Assembly (NCBI GenBank): GCA_964489835.1
Contig: CAZBBC010000147.1
Coordinates: forward strand, 1-10,978
From: CAZBBC01 sp964489835
GTDB lineage: Bacteria; Calditrichota; Calditrichia; JAJRVZ01
DNA: 10,978 nucleotides
Direction: 5' to 3'
The notes under the pieces are model-generated. The model searched no databases. It saw nothing but the letters and a program-made list of their open reading frames with translations, and was not told the origin of the DNA. The position numbers were made by a program, and so were the translations under genes. Position 1 is the first letter of the stretch. The number at the start of each line of letters is the position of its first letter. Positions 1 to 6,572 of this stretch are shown piece after piece.

Positions 1-14
1 ATATCGGAAATCAT
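1..14 (-). CDS. Start of the next phage late gene, cut by the window edge
   Basis: An ATG at 14-12 overlaps the TGA stop (13-11) of the gp10-like gene in an ATGA junction, the usual sign of translational coupling in phage late operons. Only four full codons (Met-Ile-Ser-Asp) are visible. By position after a gp10-like gene it would be expected to encode a tail-terminator or tail-completion protein, but this is inference from gene order alone. No conserved motif can be judged from so short a stretch. Confidence 0.4.
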
Positions 15-526
15 AATTTCCCACCTCTCATCGCAATCGCAAGGTATTGAGATAATTTCTGGGCCATCCTCGGTTTTTCCTGTTCGTACATAATCCTCAT
101 AAACGGCCGGCCCTTTTTCCCTTTTTTGGCAATCTTCCACTGGATTGCTTTTGCCACGCCGTATGATTCCCCTTTAGGAATTTGCAGTTTCTTCTCCACC
201 CACGTAACCAAAGGTTTTAAGGGCATCCAGTGCGGCTTTGCTCCCTCATGTACAACCACCGGATACGGGAACGGTGAAATTATCCCGCTGCCTACTTTCA
301 CATACCAGGACAATACTTCTTTTTTGACGAGACTTTTAATCGATTTTCTCAAGTCCCCTGAGTAGTTTATAGGCGGTACGGACCGGTCTATCTGCTCAAC
401 AACCAAACGTTCCAACTCAAGAGCATAGAGATTAAGCGCCCGTTCCACCCATTCATTGAATACTTTGCGTCTTAATTTTTCCGGTACTTTTACCAGTTCC
501 GAAAGATCAAACTGTATCTTTTCCAT
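11..526 (-). CDS. HK97 gp10-like head-tail joining / tail-completion protein
   Basis: This 171-residue soluble protein resembles the HK97 gp10-like family of neck or minor tail proteins that help join heads to tails. Visible support: an N-terminal helical region with repeated Leu/Glu, a SGDLRKSI stretch near residue 57, the characteristic YPVVVHEGAKPHWMPLKPL segment around residues 88-106 (equivalent to the 'Y...VEFGT..H' motif of the family), and a basic KKGKKGRPFM stretch near residue 135 followed by a C-terminal helix. Its ATG overlaps the stop of the preceding gene (TAATG at 528-524), so translation is probably coupled. The stop overlaps the next start. Family assignment rests on motif memory and gene order; the precise role (adaptor versus tail completion) is not resolved. 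Confidence 0.6.
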   Translation of the reverse strand: MEKIQFDLSELVKVPEKLRRKVFNEWVERALNLYALELERLVVEQIDRSVPPINYSGDLRKSIKSLVKKEVLSWYVKVGSGIISPFPYPVVVHEGAKPHWMPLKPLVTWVEKKLQIPKGESYGVAKAIQWKIAKKGKKGRPFMRIMYEQEKPRMAQKLSQYLAIAMRGGKL

Positions 527-1218
527 TACCGCTCTCTCGGATATTTTTTAGACGTAGATTCTAAACCGGGTATAATGGAGAAACTAAAATCAGGATGCTC
601 AAACCACTCCGGATAGTTGTCTCCTGTGGTATTCATATCCTGAACATAAGGGAAGAGCACCCGTCTCGCTCTCGCTTCATAGAATCCCTGCAACTTTTCA
701 AGGTCTTTCAAAGTCCAGATTGACTGTGAACCCTGATGCACGCCGATCTGGGTAACGAATCCACCCTTGGCCGTGGGTCTTGTTCCCAGGGGCACGATGG
801 CGTAAGCCAGGGCGATCAGCGTCTCTGCTTTACGGAATGCATCACCGGCAAGACGAAGATCCAGTTTGTCTTTATCGGTCAAGACCTCTTGATTGGCGCT
901 TGAGAGAGCGGTATCAATTTTCGTGATTAAATCGCAATAATTCGTGTTAGAGACATTATCATAGCCGTTGGCAAGGTAAATGATCTGCTGGTAGGAAAAG
1001 CCGTAATTGGCTGCTGAATCCCTTGCCCTGGTCCTGAGGAAATTTGCATCTTCTGCTGCCCTGAAGTGAGCATAGTCCACAATCAGAAATTCTATGAAGT
1101 CCACGACACTCCTGATTTCTTTCTCTGCCAGTAAAACAAAAGGGGCAAGTATTTCGTCAGAAATTTCATCGACTAACTTGCCCTCTAACCTGATCAACTC
1201 ACCAGATGTTAACGACAT
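526..1218 (-). CDS. Phage protein in the head-tail connector position, unrecognised family
   Basis: This encodes a 230-residue soluble protein with no signal peptide or membrane segment. I do not recognise the family. The first half is largely helical and acidic (residues 1-75), the middle carries Tyr/Asn-rich sequence and a second helical part (residues 115-145), and the end is rich in aromatic residues and Pro. It lies between a small coiled-coil gene and an HK97 gp10-like gene, the place usually occupied by head-tail connector or head-completion proteins, so a connector role is inferred from order only. The start is well supported: AAGGAG lies 9 nt before the ATG and overlaps the TAA stop of the upstream gene. 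The stop is shared with the next start (TAATG). Confidence 0.55.
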   Translation of the reverse strand: MSLTSGELIRLEGKLVDEISDEILAPFVLLAEKEIRSVVDFIEFLIVDYAHFRAAEDANFLRTRARDSAANYGFSYQQIIYLANGYDNVSNTNYCDLITKIDTALSSANQEVLTDKDKLDLRLAGDAFRKAETLIALAYAIVPLGTRPTAKGGFVTQIGVHQGSQSIWTLKDLEKLQGFYEARARRVLFPYVQDMNTTGDNYPEWFEHPDFSFSIIPGLESTSKKYPRER

Positions 1219-1224
1219 CGAAGA

Positions 1225-1548
1225 TTACTCCTTCTTGCCGGTCTCTTTTTTCTCCACGACAACAACCGTCTGAACCTTTTCGAATTTCCGTTTGTACTTC
1301 TCCGGCAGATCCTTAAATTCATCTTCCGTTAACAACTGGTCTTTCAAATAATCAGGTTTACCCTGTTTGGTGATAATATTGGCCAGGCAGCGATAACTGT
1401 TGGCAATCTCCTCCTTGGGCGCTCTATTAATATAGGCCTTATTTAACGCAGCAATTTCTTCTTCCGCTTTGGCTAACTTCGCCTCCAATAGGCCAATCTG
1501 TTTCTCTCTATCCTGAATGATCACCTTCGGATCAACTTCTTTCGGCAA
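1225..1548 (-). CDS. Small charged coiled-coil phage protein
   Basis: About 107 residues, very rich in Lys and Glu. Residues 10-40 form a probable coiled coil (LEAKLAKAEEEIAALNKAY has regular heptad spacing), and the C-terminus ends in a KKETGKKE tail. No family is recognised; small proteins of this kind occur between capsid and connector genes in phage head operons. The start needs care. A GTG at 1554 has the AGGAGG (1562-1557) only 2 nt away, too close. A TTG two codons on, at 1548, is 8 nt from the same AGGAGG and is preferred here. The stop overlaps the ribosome-binding site of the following gene, so the two are probably co-translated. Confidence 0.6.
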   Translation of the reverse strand: MPKEVDPKVIIQDREKQIGLLEAKLAKAEEEIAALNKAYINRAPKEEIANSYRCLANIITKQGKPDYLKDQLLTEDEFKDLPEKYKRKFEKVQTVVVVEKKETGKKE

Positions 1549-1566
1549 TTTCACTCCCTCCTCATT

Positions 1567-2103
1567 TTATGGGTTAGATACGGATGAACGGGCTATTCGA
1601 CATACCGGCACCACATTACCGTTGGCATCCACCGGACTGACGTCTTTCTCGAAAGTGATTGTTAAATAAAGAGCGTCTGCCTGATTTGCGCCTGTTTGAC
1701 CGTCTTTTTCAATCACTAACCAGCGCATTTCATGGAATTTGCTCGACCCTGAATCACCGATACCCAACGTATCTTCTTTGGCAGTATTTGAGCAAGCATC
1801 TAAGTCAGCAGCGGTTACAGCGGTCCAGGTTCTACGTTCTCTGGATAAGTGGAATAATACGTTAATATCACTGGCTGCGTTTGTTATAGCTGTTATATAA
1901 GCGTCCGCATCATTGCAATCACCGATATAAATCGGGTAACTGTGCAATGAACCGGTTGAATCTGATCCCATGGCCGCGTCAAAGGTCACAACAACCTGAT
2001 CGTGATTCTCGACTACTGTTACCGACTGATTGTAAGTGTCTCCGGCATTCAGACCGGCAACAAGGGCCAGGAAAACCGTTAAAACAGCAATAAATCTTTT
2101 CAT
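1567..2103 (-). CDS. Signal-peptide-bearing protein within the phage head operon
   Basis: A 178-residue protein of unrecognised family. It opens with a textbook Sec signal peptide: basic MKRF, a hydrophobic core to about residue 17, and a probable cleavage after LNA (residue 20). The mature part is acidic, rich in Asp, Thr, Ser and Ala, with three cysteines (in GDC, DAC and PVC) and short beta-like stretches such as VVVTFDA and LYLTITFEK. The start has GAGGT 7 nt upstream. It sits directly after the capsid gene, where a decoration or head-completion protein would be expected, but capsid proteins are assembled in the cytoplasm and do not need export. It could be a lysogenic-conversion gene, a surface protein of the host carried in the operon, or a head protein whose N-terminus only mimics a signal peptide. 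Confidence 0.65.
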   Translation of the reverse strand: MKRFIAVLTVFLALVAGLNAGDTYNQSVTVVENHDQVVVTFDAAMGSDSTGSLHSYPIYIGDCNDADAYITAITNAASDINVLFHLSRERRTWTAVTAADLDACSNTAKEDTLGIGDSGSSKFHEMRWLVIEKDGQTGANQADALYLTITFEKDVSPVDANGNVVPVCRIARSSVSNP

Positions 2104-2140
2104 TTATCTTACCTCATCCATAAGGTTTTACTTTTGTAAT

Positions 2141-3040
2141 TTAAGCAGCAGCGAGCGAGATCATTTCACCGACTGCGTATTGCGGATCAATCTGCGAAGC
2201 GATGGTGTACTCAATCATTTGCTTCCGCGGTTTTCTTTCTTTCTCAACCGATACCTCGCGGCTGAAACCGATAACCAGATTCTTCCAAAAGGTGAGCATG
2301 ACATAACCGTCTGGCCAGGTTGGAACGGGCACGACATTTATCCCGCCGTAATAAACCGGATCGTTGTCAACTAAAAATCTGTCACCGAGCACCGTATTCC
2401 GGGCAGCGATCTGATCCCGGTATTCAAGTTCGGTATCCGGTGAGACTAAAAAGGCCAGCACCTTTTTATTCCCACGATATTTCTGCGGTAAACCTTGCAG
2501 GATTTTCTTGAAATTGGTTTTCCAATCGCTTGAACCGGAAATATCCACGTCATTGACGGTTGAGTCGGCTAAAGCAAGATCGATCCAGCCGTCATTTAAT
2601 GCTAAAAATGCGTTGGCACTGTCCTCATCACCGTTTATCGCCAAATCAACCAGATCATTGGCAAACTGCTCTGAGAATTTGTTCATCAGGTGTTGCTCTG
2701 CTGCCGCCCTTTCGATGTTTTCACGTAAAAACTTATAGGAAACATCAGGAGTGAGGATGGTCTCTTTGGTGATGAGCGTTCTGCGTGGGAAAGAGGCCGA
2801 CGCATTGTTACTGGTTTCACTTCCTTCTGTCGGTTGCCGGAATTGGCGTGAGGCAATCATCATCGTATCGATATTGCGGGTTGCGGAATCCATTTTTTGA
2901 ATCGTTACCCGTTTCAGGATTTCATCCTGCTTTACTACCGTATCAATGAATTTTTCCGCATTTTCAGTGGAGAGTTGACCGCCGGTAGAGGTTAGGACAG
3001 CAGCCTTCTCCAATATTGACATATTTCTCCATGATTTCAT
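2141..3040 (-). CDS. Phage major capsid protein (probable HK97 fold)
   Basis: This 299-residue protein is the most likely major capsid subunit. It follows the prohead protease/scaffold gene, as expected, and has capsid-like features: a helical N-arm (residues 1-45), a polar Thr/Ser-rich stretch, the RTLITKETILTPDVSYKFL segment at about residues 86-104, the long spine-helix-like region ending in ANDLVDLAINGDE (about 126-138), the SPDTELEYRDQIAARNTVLG region near 200-220, and a C-terminal beta-rich part with PVYYGGINVVPVP and the conserved VIGFSREVSVEKERKPRKQ stretch. It resembles capsid proteins often labelled 'P2 family' in automated annotation. No delta (scaffold) domain is fused at its N-terminus, consistent with the separate scaffold upstream. 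A good AGGAG lies 8 nt before the ATG. The subfamily is not certain. Confidence 0.75.
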   Translation of the reverse strand: MKSWRNMSILEKAAVLTSTGGQLSTENAEKFIDTVVKQDEILKRVTIQKMDSATRNIDTMMIASRQFRQPTEGSETSNNASASFPRRTLITKETILTPDVSYKFLRENIERAAAEQHLMNKFSEQFANDLVDLAINGDEDSANAFLALNDGWIDLALADSTVNDVDISGSSDWKTNFKKILQGLPQKYRGNKKVLAFLVSPDTELEYRDQIAARNTVLGDRFLVDNDPVYYGGINVVPVPTWPDGYVMLTFWKNLVIGFSREVSVEKERKPRKQMIEYTIASQIDPQYAVGEMISLAAA

Positions 3041-3084
3041 TGTAAATACTCCTCCATGAGTATGACTATTATCTTCCGTGATTT

Positions 3085-3375
3085 TTAGGCGAAGATGAAA
3101 CTTGCTTCATCGACTTTTTCATCGTCTACTTCGTCCTGATCTTCTTTGCTTACCGGACCGGGAGTTTCTTTCGAGATTTTCTCCACTTCCGCTTTCAATT
3201 CCGTGTTGGATTTCTCCATGTCACTTTTCAAATCAGCGTTGGCCGTCTCTAAAGACCCGATCTTTTCAGATAAGGGTTTGACCGCTTCTTCCACTGCCGT
3301 CTTTACCAGTTCGGCAACAGCCGTTTGCACTTCCTCATCTTCACTGATCGCTTTTATTAATTCGACTTTGTCCAT
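3085..3375 (-). CDS. Nested scaffold protein from an internal start in the protease gene
   Basis: An in-frame ATG at 3375-3373 inside the protease gene is preceded by a perfect AAGGAGGT (3390-3383) at 7 nt, the strongest ribosome-binding site of the operon. Starting there gives a 96-residue acidic protein with a central coiled coil (from about residue 30 to 70, with regular Leu/Ile/Val/Met positions) and an Asp/Glu-rich C-terminus. This is the arrangement of lambda C/Nu3 and related phages, where the protease and the scaffold share a reading frame so that the protease-scaffold fusion is co-assembled into the prohead at low dose. That the internal start is used is inference; the sequence and its spacing are seen directly. 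Confidence 0.7.
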   Translation of the reverse strand: MDKVELIKAISEDEEVQTAVAELVKTAVEEAVKPLSEKIGSLETANADLKSDMEKSNTELKAEVEKISKETPGPVSKEDQDEVDDEKVDEASFIFA

Positions 3376-3939
3376 GCCCTGAACCTCCTTAGAGTTCTCA
3401 CTCTCAAATTTTGATTTAAGCCACTTTAAAATAGGATTCTCAATTTTCGTTAAATCTTCCATTACCGCCATTCCTGCCAGGCTGATCCCGGTAATTTCAC
3501 CGGATTTGACCGCATCCCAGGTTTCATCTTTCTCGACTTTAATGCCTACCGCCCAACTGCCTACCGGGTCATCGGGAAATTGTCTATCTCCCTCCTTTGT
3601 AATCCAATTCTCGGATACAAAACCCTCATCAGTGGCGTAGTTGTGTTGCTTGTCAATCGAGGTCGTGCGTCCTGCTTTCATGAAATTTTCAGACGCTTTT
3701 TTGATTTCCTCTGCGGATGCCGTGTGACCGTCGGTGTCTATTTCATCGGGTGCATAGACAATACCGTACACCATGCGTTCATCTTCAACGGTCTTTCGGA
3801 TTTCAATATTACGGTTTAAGGTGGGTTCATCGGGAAGGTCTTGTGACTTAAAAATGATTCTTTTTTTATTTGCTCCCTTATTGACAAGGGAAATGACTGC
3901 TACTTCAATATCATGTAAACGAAATAAAGCCTCATCCAT
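3085..3939 (-). CDS. XkdF-like prohead protease with C-terminal scaffold region
   Basis: A 284-residue protein matching the phage serine protease XkdF type (herpesvirus-assemblin-like Ser/His proteases that mature proheads). The N-terminus carries the typical VAVISLVNKGANKK lead-in, then MVYGIVYAPDEIDTDGH (residues about 56-72). Candidate catalytic residues are His99 in DKQHNY and Ser153 in ITGISLAGMAV, both in family-typical surroundings. From about residue 189 the protein becomes an acidic coiled coil (scaffold), ending in an Asp/Glu-rich tail. The ATG at 3939 is chosen because AGGAG (3952-3948) lies 8 nt away; an in-frame TTG two codons earlier is too close to it. This is the first gene of the phage operon in the window: no portal or terminase precedes it. 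Confidence 0.75.
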   Translation of the reverse strand: MDEALFRLHDIEVAVISLVNKGANKKRIIFKSQDLPDEPTLNRNIEIRKTVEDERMVYGIVYAPDEIDTDGHTASAEEIKKASENFMKAGRTTSIDKQHNYATDEGFVSENWITKEGDRQFPDDPVGSWAVGIKVEKDETWDAVKSGEITGISLAGMAVMEDLTKIENPILKWLKSKFESENSKEVQGMDKVELIKAISEDEEVQTAVAELVKTAVEEAVKPLSEKIGSLETANADLKSDMEKSNTELKAEVEKISKETPGPVSKEDQDEVDDEKVDEASFIFA

Positions 3940-3945
3940 GAGCAA

Positions 3946-4173
3946 TTCTCCTGTTTAAAAAAGAATATACTCACGGACTTCCCACAAGAAAATGACAACT
4001 TGTCGGTTTTTGAAATAGATTTACTGATTGAAACATTGATCACAACTTTTTAATACAGAATAGATTATTTTTAGATGAATATAGAAAATTCAGATTGGAA
4101 TACTTAAAAGAATCAAAACTTTTAACGATTACATTGATTTTTTCAGATCTCTCGCTATGAGGAGAGTATAATC
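3946..4173. other. Divergent intergenic junction between phage block and surface-gene block
   Basis: A 228-bp AT-rich gap separates the minus-strand phage operon from the plus-strand surface genes. No long ORF, tRNA, integrase remnant or clear attachment-site repeat is visible. It holds the ribosome-binding sites of both flanking genes (AGGAG before the protease at 3952-3948; GGAG about 9 nt before the ATG at 4174) and a plausible plus-strand promoter. The absence here of a portal gene fragment means the phage late operon breaks, or starts anew, exactly at this junction. Confidence 0.5.
4028..4056 (+). promoter_or_regulatory. Candidate promoter for the 681-residue T9SS protein gene
   Basis: TTGAAA (4028-4033) and TAATAC (4051-4056) are separated by 17 nt, a good primary-sigma-like pair in an AT-rich gap, about 115 nt before the start codon. 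It is the best match I found in the gap, but AT-rich sequence gives chance matches and no transcript evidence is available. Confidence 0.3.
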
Positions 4174-6219
4174 ATGAAAATTACAAGCACTTTATTTTTG
4201 ATGTTTTTGTTGTATTCTTTGTCCAGTGCTCAAGATTTTTGGCAACAGACCAATGGGCCATATGGTGGAAATGTTATATTCCTTGTCACAAATTCAAGTG
4301 GTCATATTTTTGCAGTGACAAGCGATGGTGGAATATTTCGTTCAACCGATAATGGGAATAATTGGACACTAATCGGTCCGCTTAATAGTCCTCGGTCGTT
4401 GGCCATAAATTCCGAGGGGCATATCTTTGCCGCCACAATTAATGGTGTTCACCGCTCGACGGATAATGGGGATAGCTGGGAAGGAATCGGTCTTTGGGGC
4501 AGTGAGATTCGATCTTTGGCCATAAATTCCGAAGGGCATATTTTTGCCGCGGCATTTACATATTCTTATGTTTACCGTTCGACAGATAACGGGAACACAT
4601 GGACTCGTCTCACAATTACTGACGTTTATTGTTTTGCCATAAATTCAAGTGGGCATATTTTTGCTGGTACAGGAGATAGTGGGATTTTACTTTCAACAGA
4701 TAACGGGGATAGCTGGGTACAAACTGACATGACAGGTACTTGGGTTCATGTTTTGGCCCTTAATGACAGTGGGTATATTTTTACCGTGACAGATAATGGC
4801 GTTTTCCGTTCAACGGATAACGGGGTTAGCTGGGTACAAACTGAGCAAATAGGGGGGATTAAGGCTTTGGCCCTAAATGACAGTGGCTATATCTTTGCTG
4901 GGACAGGTAGTGGAGTTTTCAGATCAAGTAATAACGGGGATAACTGGACACAAATCAATGCTGGCTTAACTCGCACTAATATCAGCTCGCTTACCATAAA
5001 TTCAAATGGGGATATTTATGCTGGATTATCCAGTGTAGATGGAATTTTCCGGTCAAGTGATAATGGGGATAATTGGACACAAACCGGTTTGATAAATTCA
5101 AGGGTTAATGCTCTTATTGTCAATTCCAGTGGGCATATTATTACTGGTACACCCGGTGGAGTTTTCCGTTCAGCAGATAACGGGGACAACTGGACAAAAA
5201 CTGGCTTAACGAGCGGTTCTGTTTTTTCTTTTGCTACCAATTCTAGTGGCTATATTTTTGCTGGGACAACTAGTGGAGCTTACCGTTCGCCTGATAATGG
5301 TAATAATTGGATCCAAATCAATAATGGTTTAACAGATACTTGGATTACCTGTCTTGCCGCTATAAATACAAGTGAGGATATTTTTGCTGGGACAACTAGT
5401 GGAGTTTACCGTTCACCTGATAGCGGAGATAATTGGACACAAATAAATACTGGTTTAACAGACATTGATATCAGGTCGCTTACCATAAATTCAACTGGGC
5501 ATATATTTACTTGTACTGACGACGGAGTTTTCCGTTCAACAGATAACGGGGGCAGCTGGACACAAACTGGTTTAACGAATGGTTCTGTTAGGGCTTTCGT
5601 TATCAATTCCAATGGGTATATTTTTGCGGGTGCAGGGACGGCAGGAGTCTACCGTTCAACAGACAACGGGGACAATTGGATTATAGTTAATAATGGTTTC
5701 TCAGGAAATTATATTAAATGTCTTGCTATAAATGAAAGTGGGGATATTTTTGCTGGGGACATCTATGGGGGTAGCGTTTTCCGTTCAACCAATAACGGGG
5801 ACAATTGGACTAAAATTAATAATGGTTTGAATGGATGGCCAGTTCGTGCTCTGGCTATGAGTTCCGATGGGTATATCTTCGCTGGGACAGATGGTGGGGG
5901 AGTTTATAGGAGTATACTACCAACTCCAATTGAAGAAATAAATCAGAAAATACCGAATTCATCTATTTTACATCAAAACTACCCCAACCCCTTCAACCCG
6001 GTTACAATAATCAAATATCAACTACCAAAAACCAGTAATGTTAAAATATCAATCTACAACCTACTCGGACAACAGATAACAACACTGGTGGACAAAAAGC
6101 AGAATGCAGGGACATACCAGGTAGAGTGGGATGCCAGTTCATTTGCCAGTGGCATTTACTACTACAAAATTAAAACCGGCGAATTTCAGGATGTGAAGAA
6201 GATGATTTTAATCAAGTGA
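4174..6219 (+). CDS. Secreted double beta-propeller protein with T9SS sorting domain
   Basis: A 681-residue exported protein. Residues 1-19 are a signal peptide (MKIT, hydrophobic core, cleavage after SSA). Residues about 35-581 hold 14 imperfect repeats of 38-44 residues, each with an 'INSSGHIFAGT..GVFRS' strand motif followed by an Asp-box (S-x-D-N-G-x-x-W). Thirteen Asp-boxes are visible, at about residues 57, 95, 136, 174, 213, 251, 294, 333, 372, 414, 455, 494 and 538; the fourteenth repeat has the strand motif but lacks the box. This is the sortilin/BNR-like beta-propeller pattern, and 14 blades fit two seven-bladed propellers. A short linker leads to a type A T9SS sorting domain (about 598-681: QNYPNPFNP, YQLP, IYNLLGQ, GIYYYK, KKMILI), which directs export across the outer membrane and surface attachment or release. 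GGAG lies 9 nt before the ATG. The ligand is unknown; adhesion or glycan binding is only a guess. Confidence 0.85.
   Translation: MKITSTLFLMFLLYSLSSAQDFWQQTNGPYGGNVIFLVTNSSGHIFAVTSDGGIFRSTDNGNNWTLIGPLNSPRSLAINSEGHIFAATINGVHRSTDNGDSWEGIGLWGSEIRSLAINSEGHIFAAAFTYSYVYRSTDNGNTWTRLTITDVYCFAINSSGHIFAGTGDSGILLSTDNGDSWVQTDMTGTWVHVLALNDSGYIFTVTDNGVFRSTDNGVSWVQTEQIGGIKALALNDSGYIFAGTGSGVFRSSNNGDNWTQINAGLTRTNISSLTINSNGDIYAGLSSVDGIFRSSDNGDNWTQTGLINSRVNALIVNSSGHIITGTPGGVFRSADNGDNWTKTGLTSGSVFSFATNSSGYIFAGTTSGAYRSPDNGNNWIQINNGLTDTWITCLAAINTSEDIFAGTTSGVYRSPDSGDNWTQINTGLTDIDIRSLTINSTGHIFTCTDDGVFRSTDNGGSWTQTGLTNGSVRAFVINSNGYIFAGAGTAGVYRSTDNGDNWIIVNNGFSGNYIKCLAINESGDIFAGDIYGGSVFRSTNNGDNWTKINNGLNGWPVRALAMSSDGYIFAGTDGGGVYRSILPTPIEEINQKIPNSSILHQNYPNPFNPVTIIKYQLPKTSNVKISIYNLLGQQITTLVDKKQNAGTYQVEWDASSFASGIYYYKIKTGEFQDVKKMILIK
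4270..5920 (+). repeat. Fourteen tandem Asp-box propeller repeats within the gene
   Basis: The repeat region has a period of roughly 115-130 bp that is also visible in the DNA: the segment around 'ttccgttcaacagataacgg' recurs with few changes, for example near 4799, 5161, 5528 and 5650, each followed by a tgggc/tgggt-atatttttgctgg-like strand segment. The DNA similarity is strong enough that recombination between repeats could add or remove blades. Repeat limits are approximate. Confidence 0.8.
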
Positions 6220-6237
6220 CACTGATTAAATTAAAAC

Positions 6238-6344
6238 GCCCTCTTCTTCTTGTTTAGACCGGAGACATGGGTTACAAGTGTTTGGAGACAAAAGTGTTAC
6301 CTATGTCTCCGGTTTAAACACTTCTCTGGAGAGGGTCTTTTATT
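6238..6344 (+). terminator. Terminator of the 681-residue protein gene, interrupted in its loop
   Basis: CCCTCT (6239-6244) pairs with AGAGGG (6330-6335), followed by a T-rich run (6336-6344). The two halves are far apart because a 70-bp element sits in the loop. Removing that element and one copy of its 5-bp flanking repeat leaves a compact CCCTCT-10 nt-AGAGGG hairpin with T-tract, comparable to the intact terminator after the second T9SS gene (8655-8688). Confidence 0.65.
6251..6320. mobile_element. 70-bp inverted-repeat miniature element with 5-bp target duplication
   Basis: The element begins TGTTTAGACCGG and ends CCGGTTTAAACA. Its 25-nt ends (6251-6275 and 6296-6320) are inverted repeats matching at 22 of 25 positions by eye, with TG...CA termini. 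CTTCT occurs directly on both sides (6246-6250 and 6321-6325), as expected for a 5-bp target-site duplication. The centre holds a shorter degenerate copy of the end sequence (TGTTTGGAGACA at 6279-6290), like a second transposase-binding site. There is no coding capacity. It looks like a non-autonomous relic of an IS with TG...CA ends; an IS481/IS3-type parent is my guess, not shown. Confidence 0.7.
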
Positions 6345-6530
6345 TACCTCCGATTTTTATTGCAATCCCCTGCTGTGTTTGTATATTATGACATAATAAA
6401 ACCTCATACGGCATTGGTATTAACAGATACCCCTAATTAATTACACTTATTATATCATCGAACATAAAAGTATTGCGATGGGCATAAAATTGATTAGATT
6501 GTTGTAAGTCTATTGGTTATATATTATCAA
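6330..6530 (+). repeat. Conserved leader module, copy 1
   Basis: About 200 bp that recur at 8677-8880 with roughly 85-90 percent identity by eye. It starts in the 3' arm of the terminator and runs through a promoter candidate and a long AT-rich leader ('ggcattggtattaacagata' is shared exactly) to about 40 bp before the next gene. Non-coding in all frames. Conservation outside coding sequence suggests either recent duplication or a function in transcription or as a leader RNA. Confidence 0.8.
6360..6387 (+). promoter_or_regulatory. Candidate promoter in leader module, copy 1
   Basis: TTGCAA (6360-6365), 16 nt, TATATT (6382-6387). The same boxes, spacing and most of the spacer (cccctgctgtgtttg) are conserved in copy 2, which supports function. 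It would transcribe the outer-membrane barrel gene at 6573 with an unusually long leader of about 180 nt. Confidence 0.45.
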
Positions 6531-6572
6531 AGGATAGTTCAACGTTCCACAAAATAAATTTGGAGGGAAAAA

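Larger units (their letters stand above)
6220..6572. other. Non-coding region: terminator, inserted 70-bp element, leader
   Basis: This 353-bp gap holds, in order, a rho-independent terminator split by a 70-bp inverted-repeat element (6238-6344), then a conserved leader segment (6345-6530) with a promoter candidate, then about 40 bp of unique sequence and a GGAGG (6562-6566) 6 nt before the next ATG. A possible 9-codon ORF starting near 6479 is not conserved in the second copy of the leader and is probably chance. Confidence 0.7.

Noticed and set aside
126..3958. Several plus-strand open frames of 60-112 codons inside the phage block
   Set aside because: They lie antisense to well-supported phage genes with good ribosome-binding sites, have no such sites themselves and no recognisable protein features.
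3970..4015. Weak hairpin ACAAG...CTTGT followed by cggttttt in the divergent gap
   Set aside because: Only five pairs, and no plus-strand gene upstream for it to terminate; likely chance.
3946..4173. Prophage attachment site at the block junction
   Set aside because: No direct repeat, tRNA fragment or integrase is visible; the other end of the phage is outside the window, so no att pair can be tested.
5016..5612. Two minus-strand open frames inside the propeller gene with similar protein sequences
   Set aside because: Their similarity to each other only mirrors the DNA repeats of the propeller gene; they are antisense shadows.
4270..5920. Regularly spaced repeats suggesting a CRISPR array
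   Set aside because: The repeats are in frame, encode a regular Asp-box motif and have variable spacing near 120 bp, so they are protein repeats.
6479..6509. Possible nine-codon leader peptide starting atgggcataaaa
   Set aside because: The ATG is missing in the otherwise conserved second copy of the leader and no run of regulatory codons is present.
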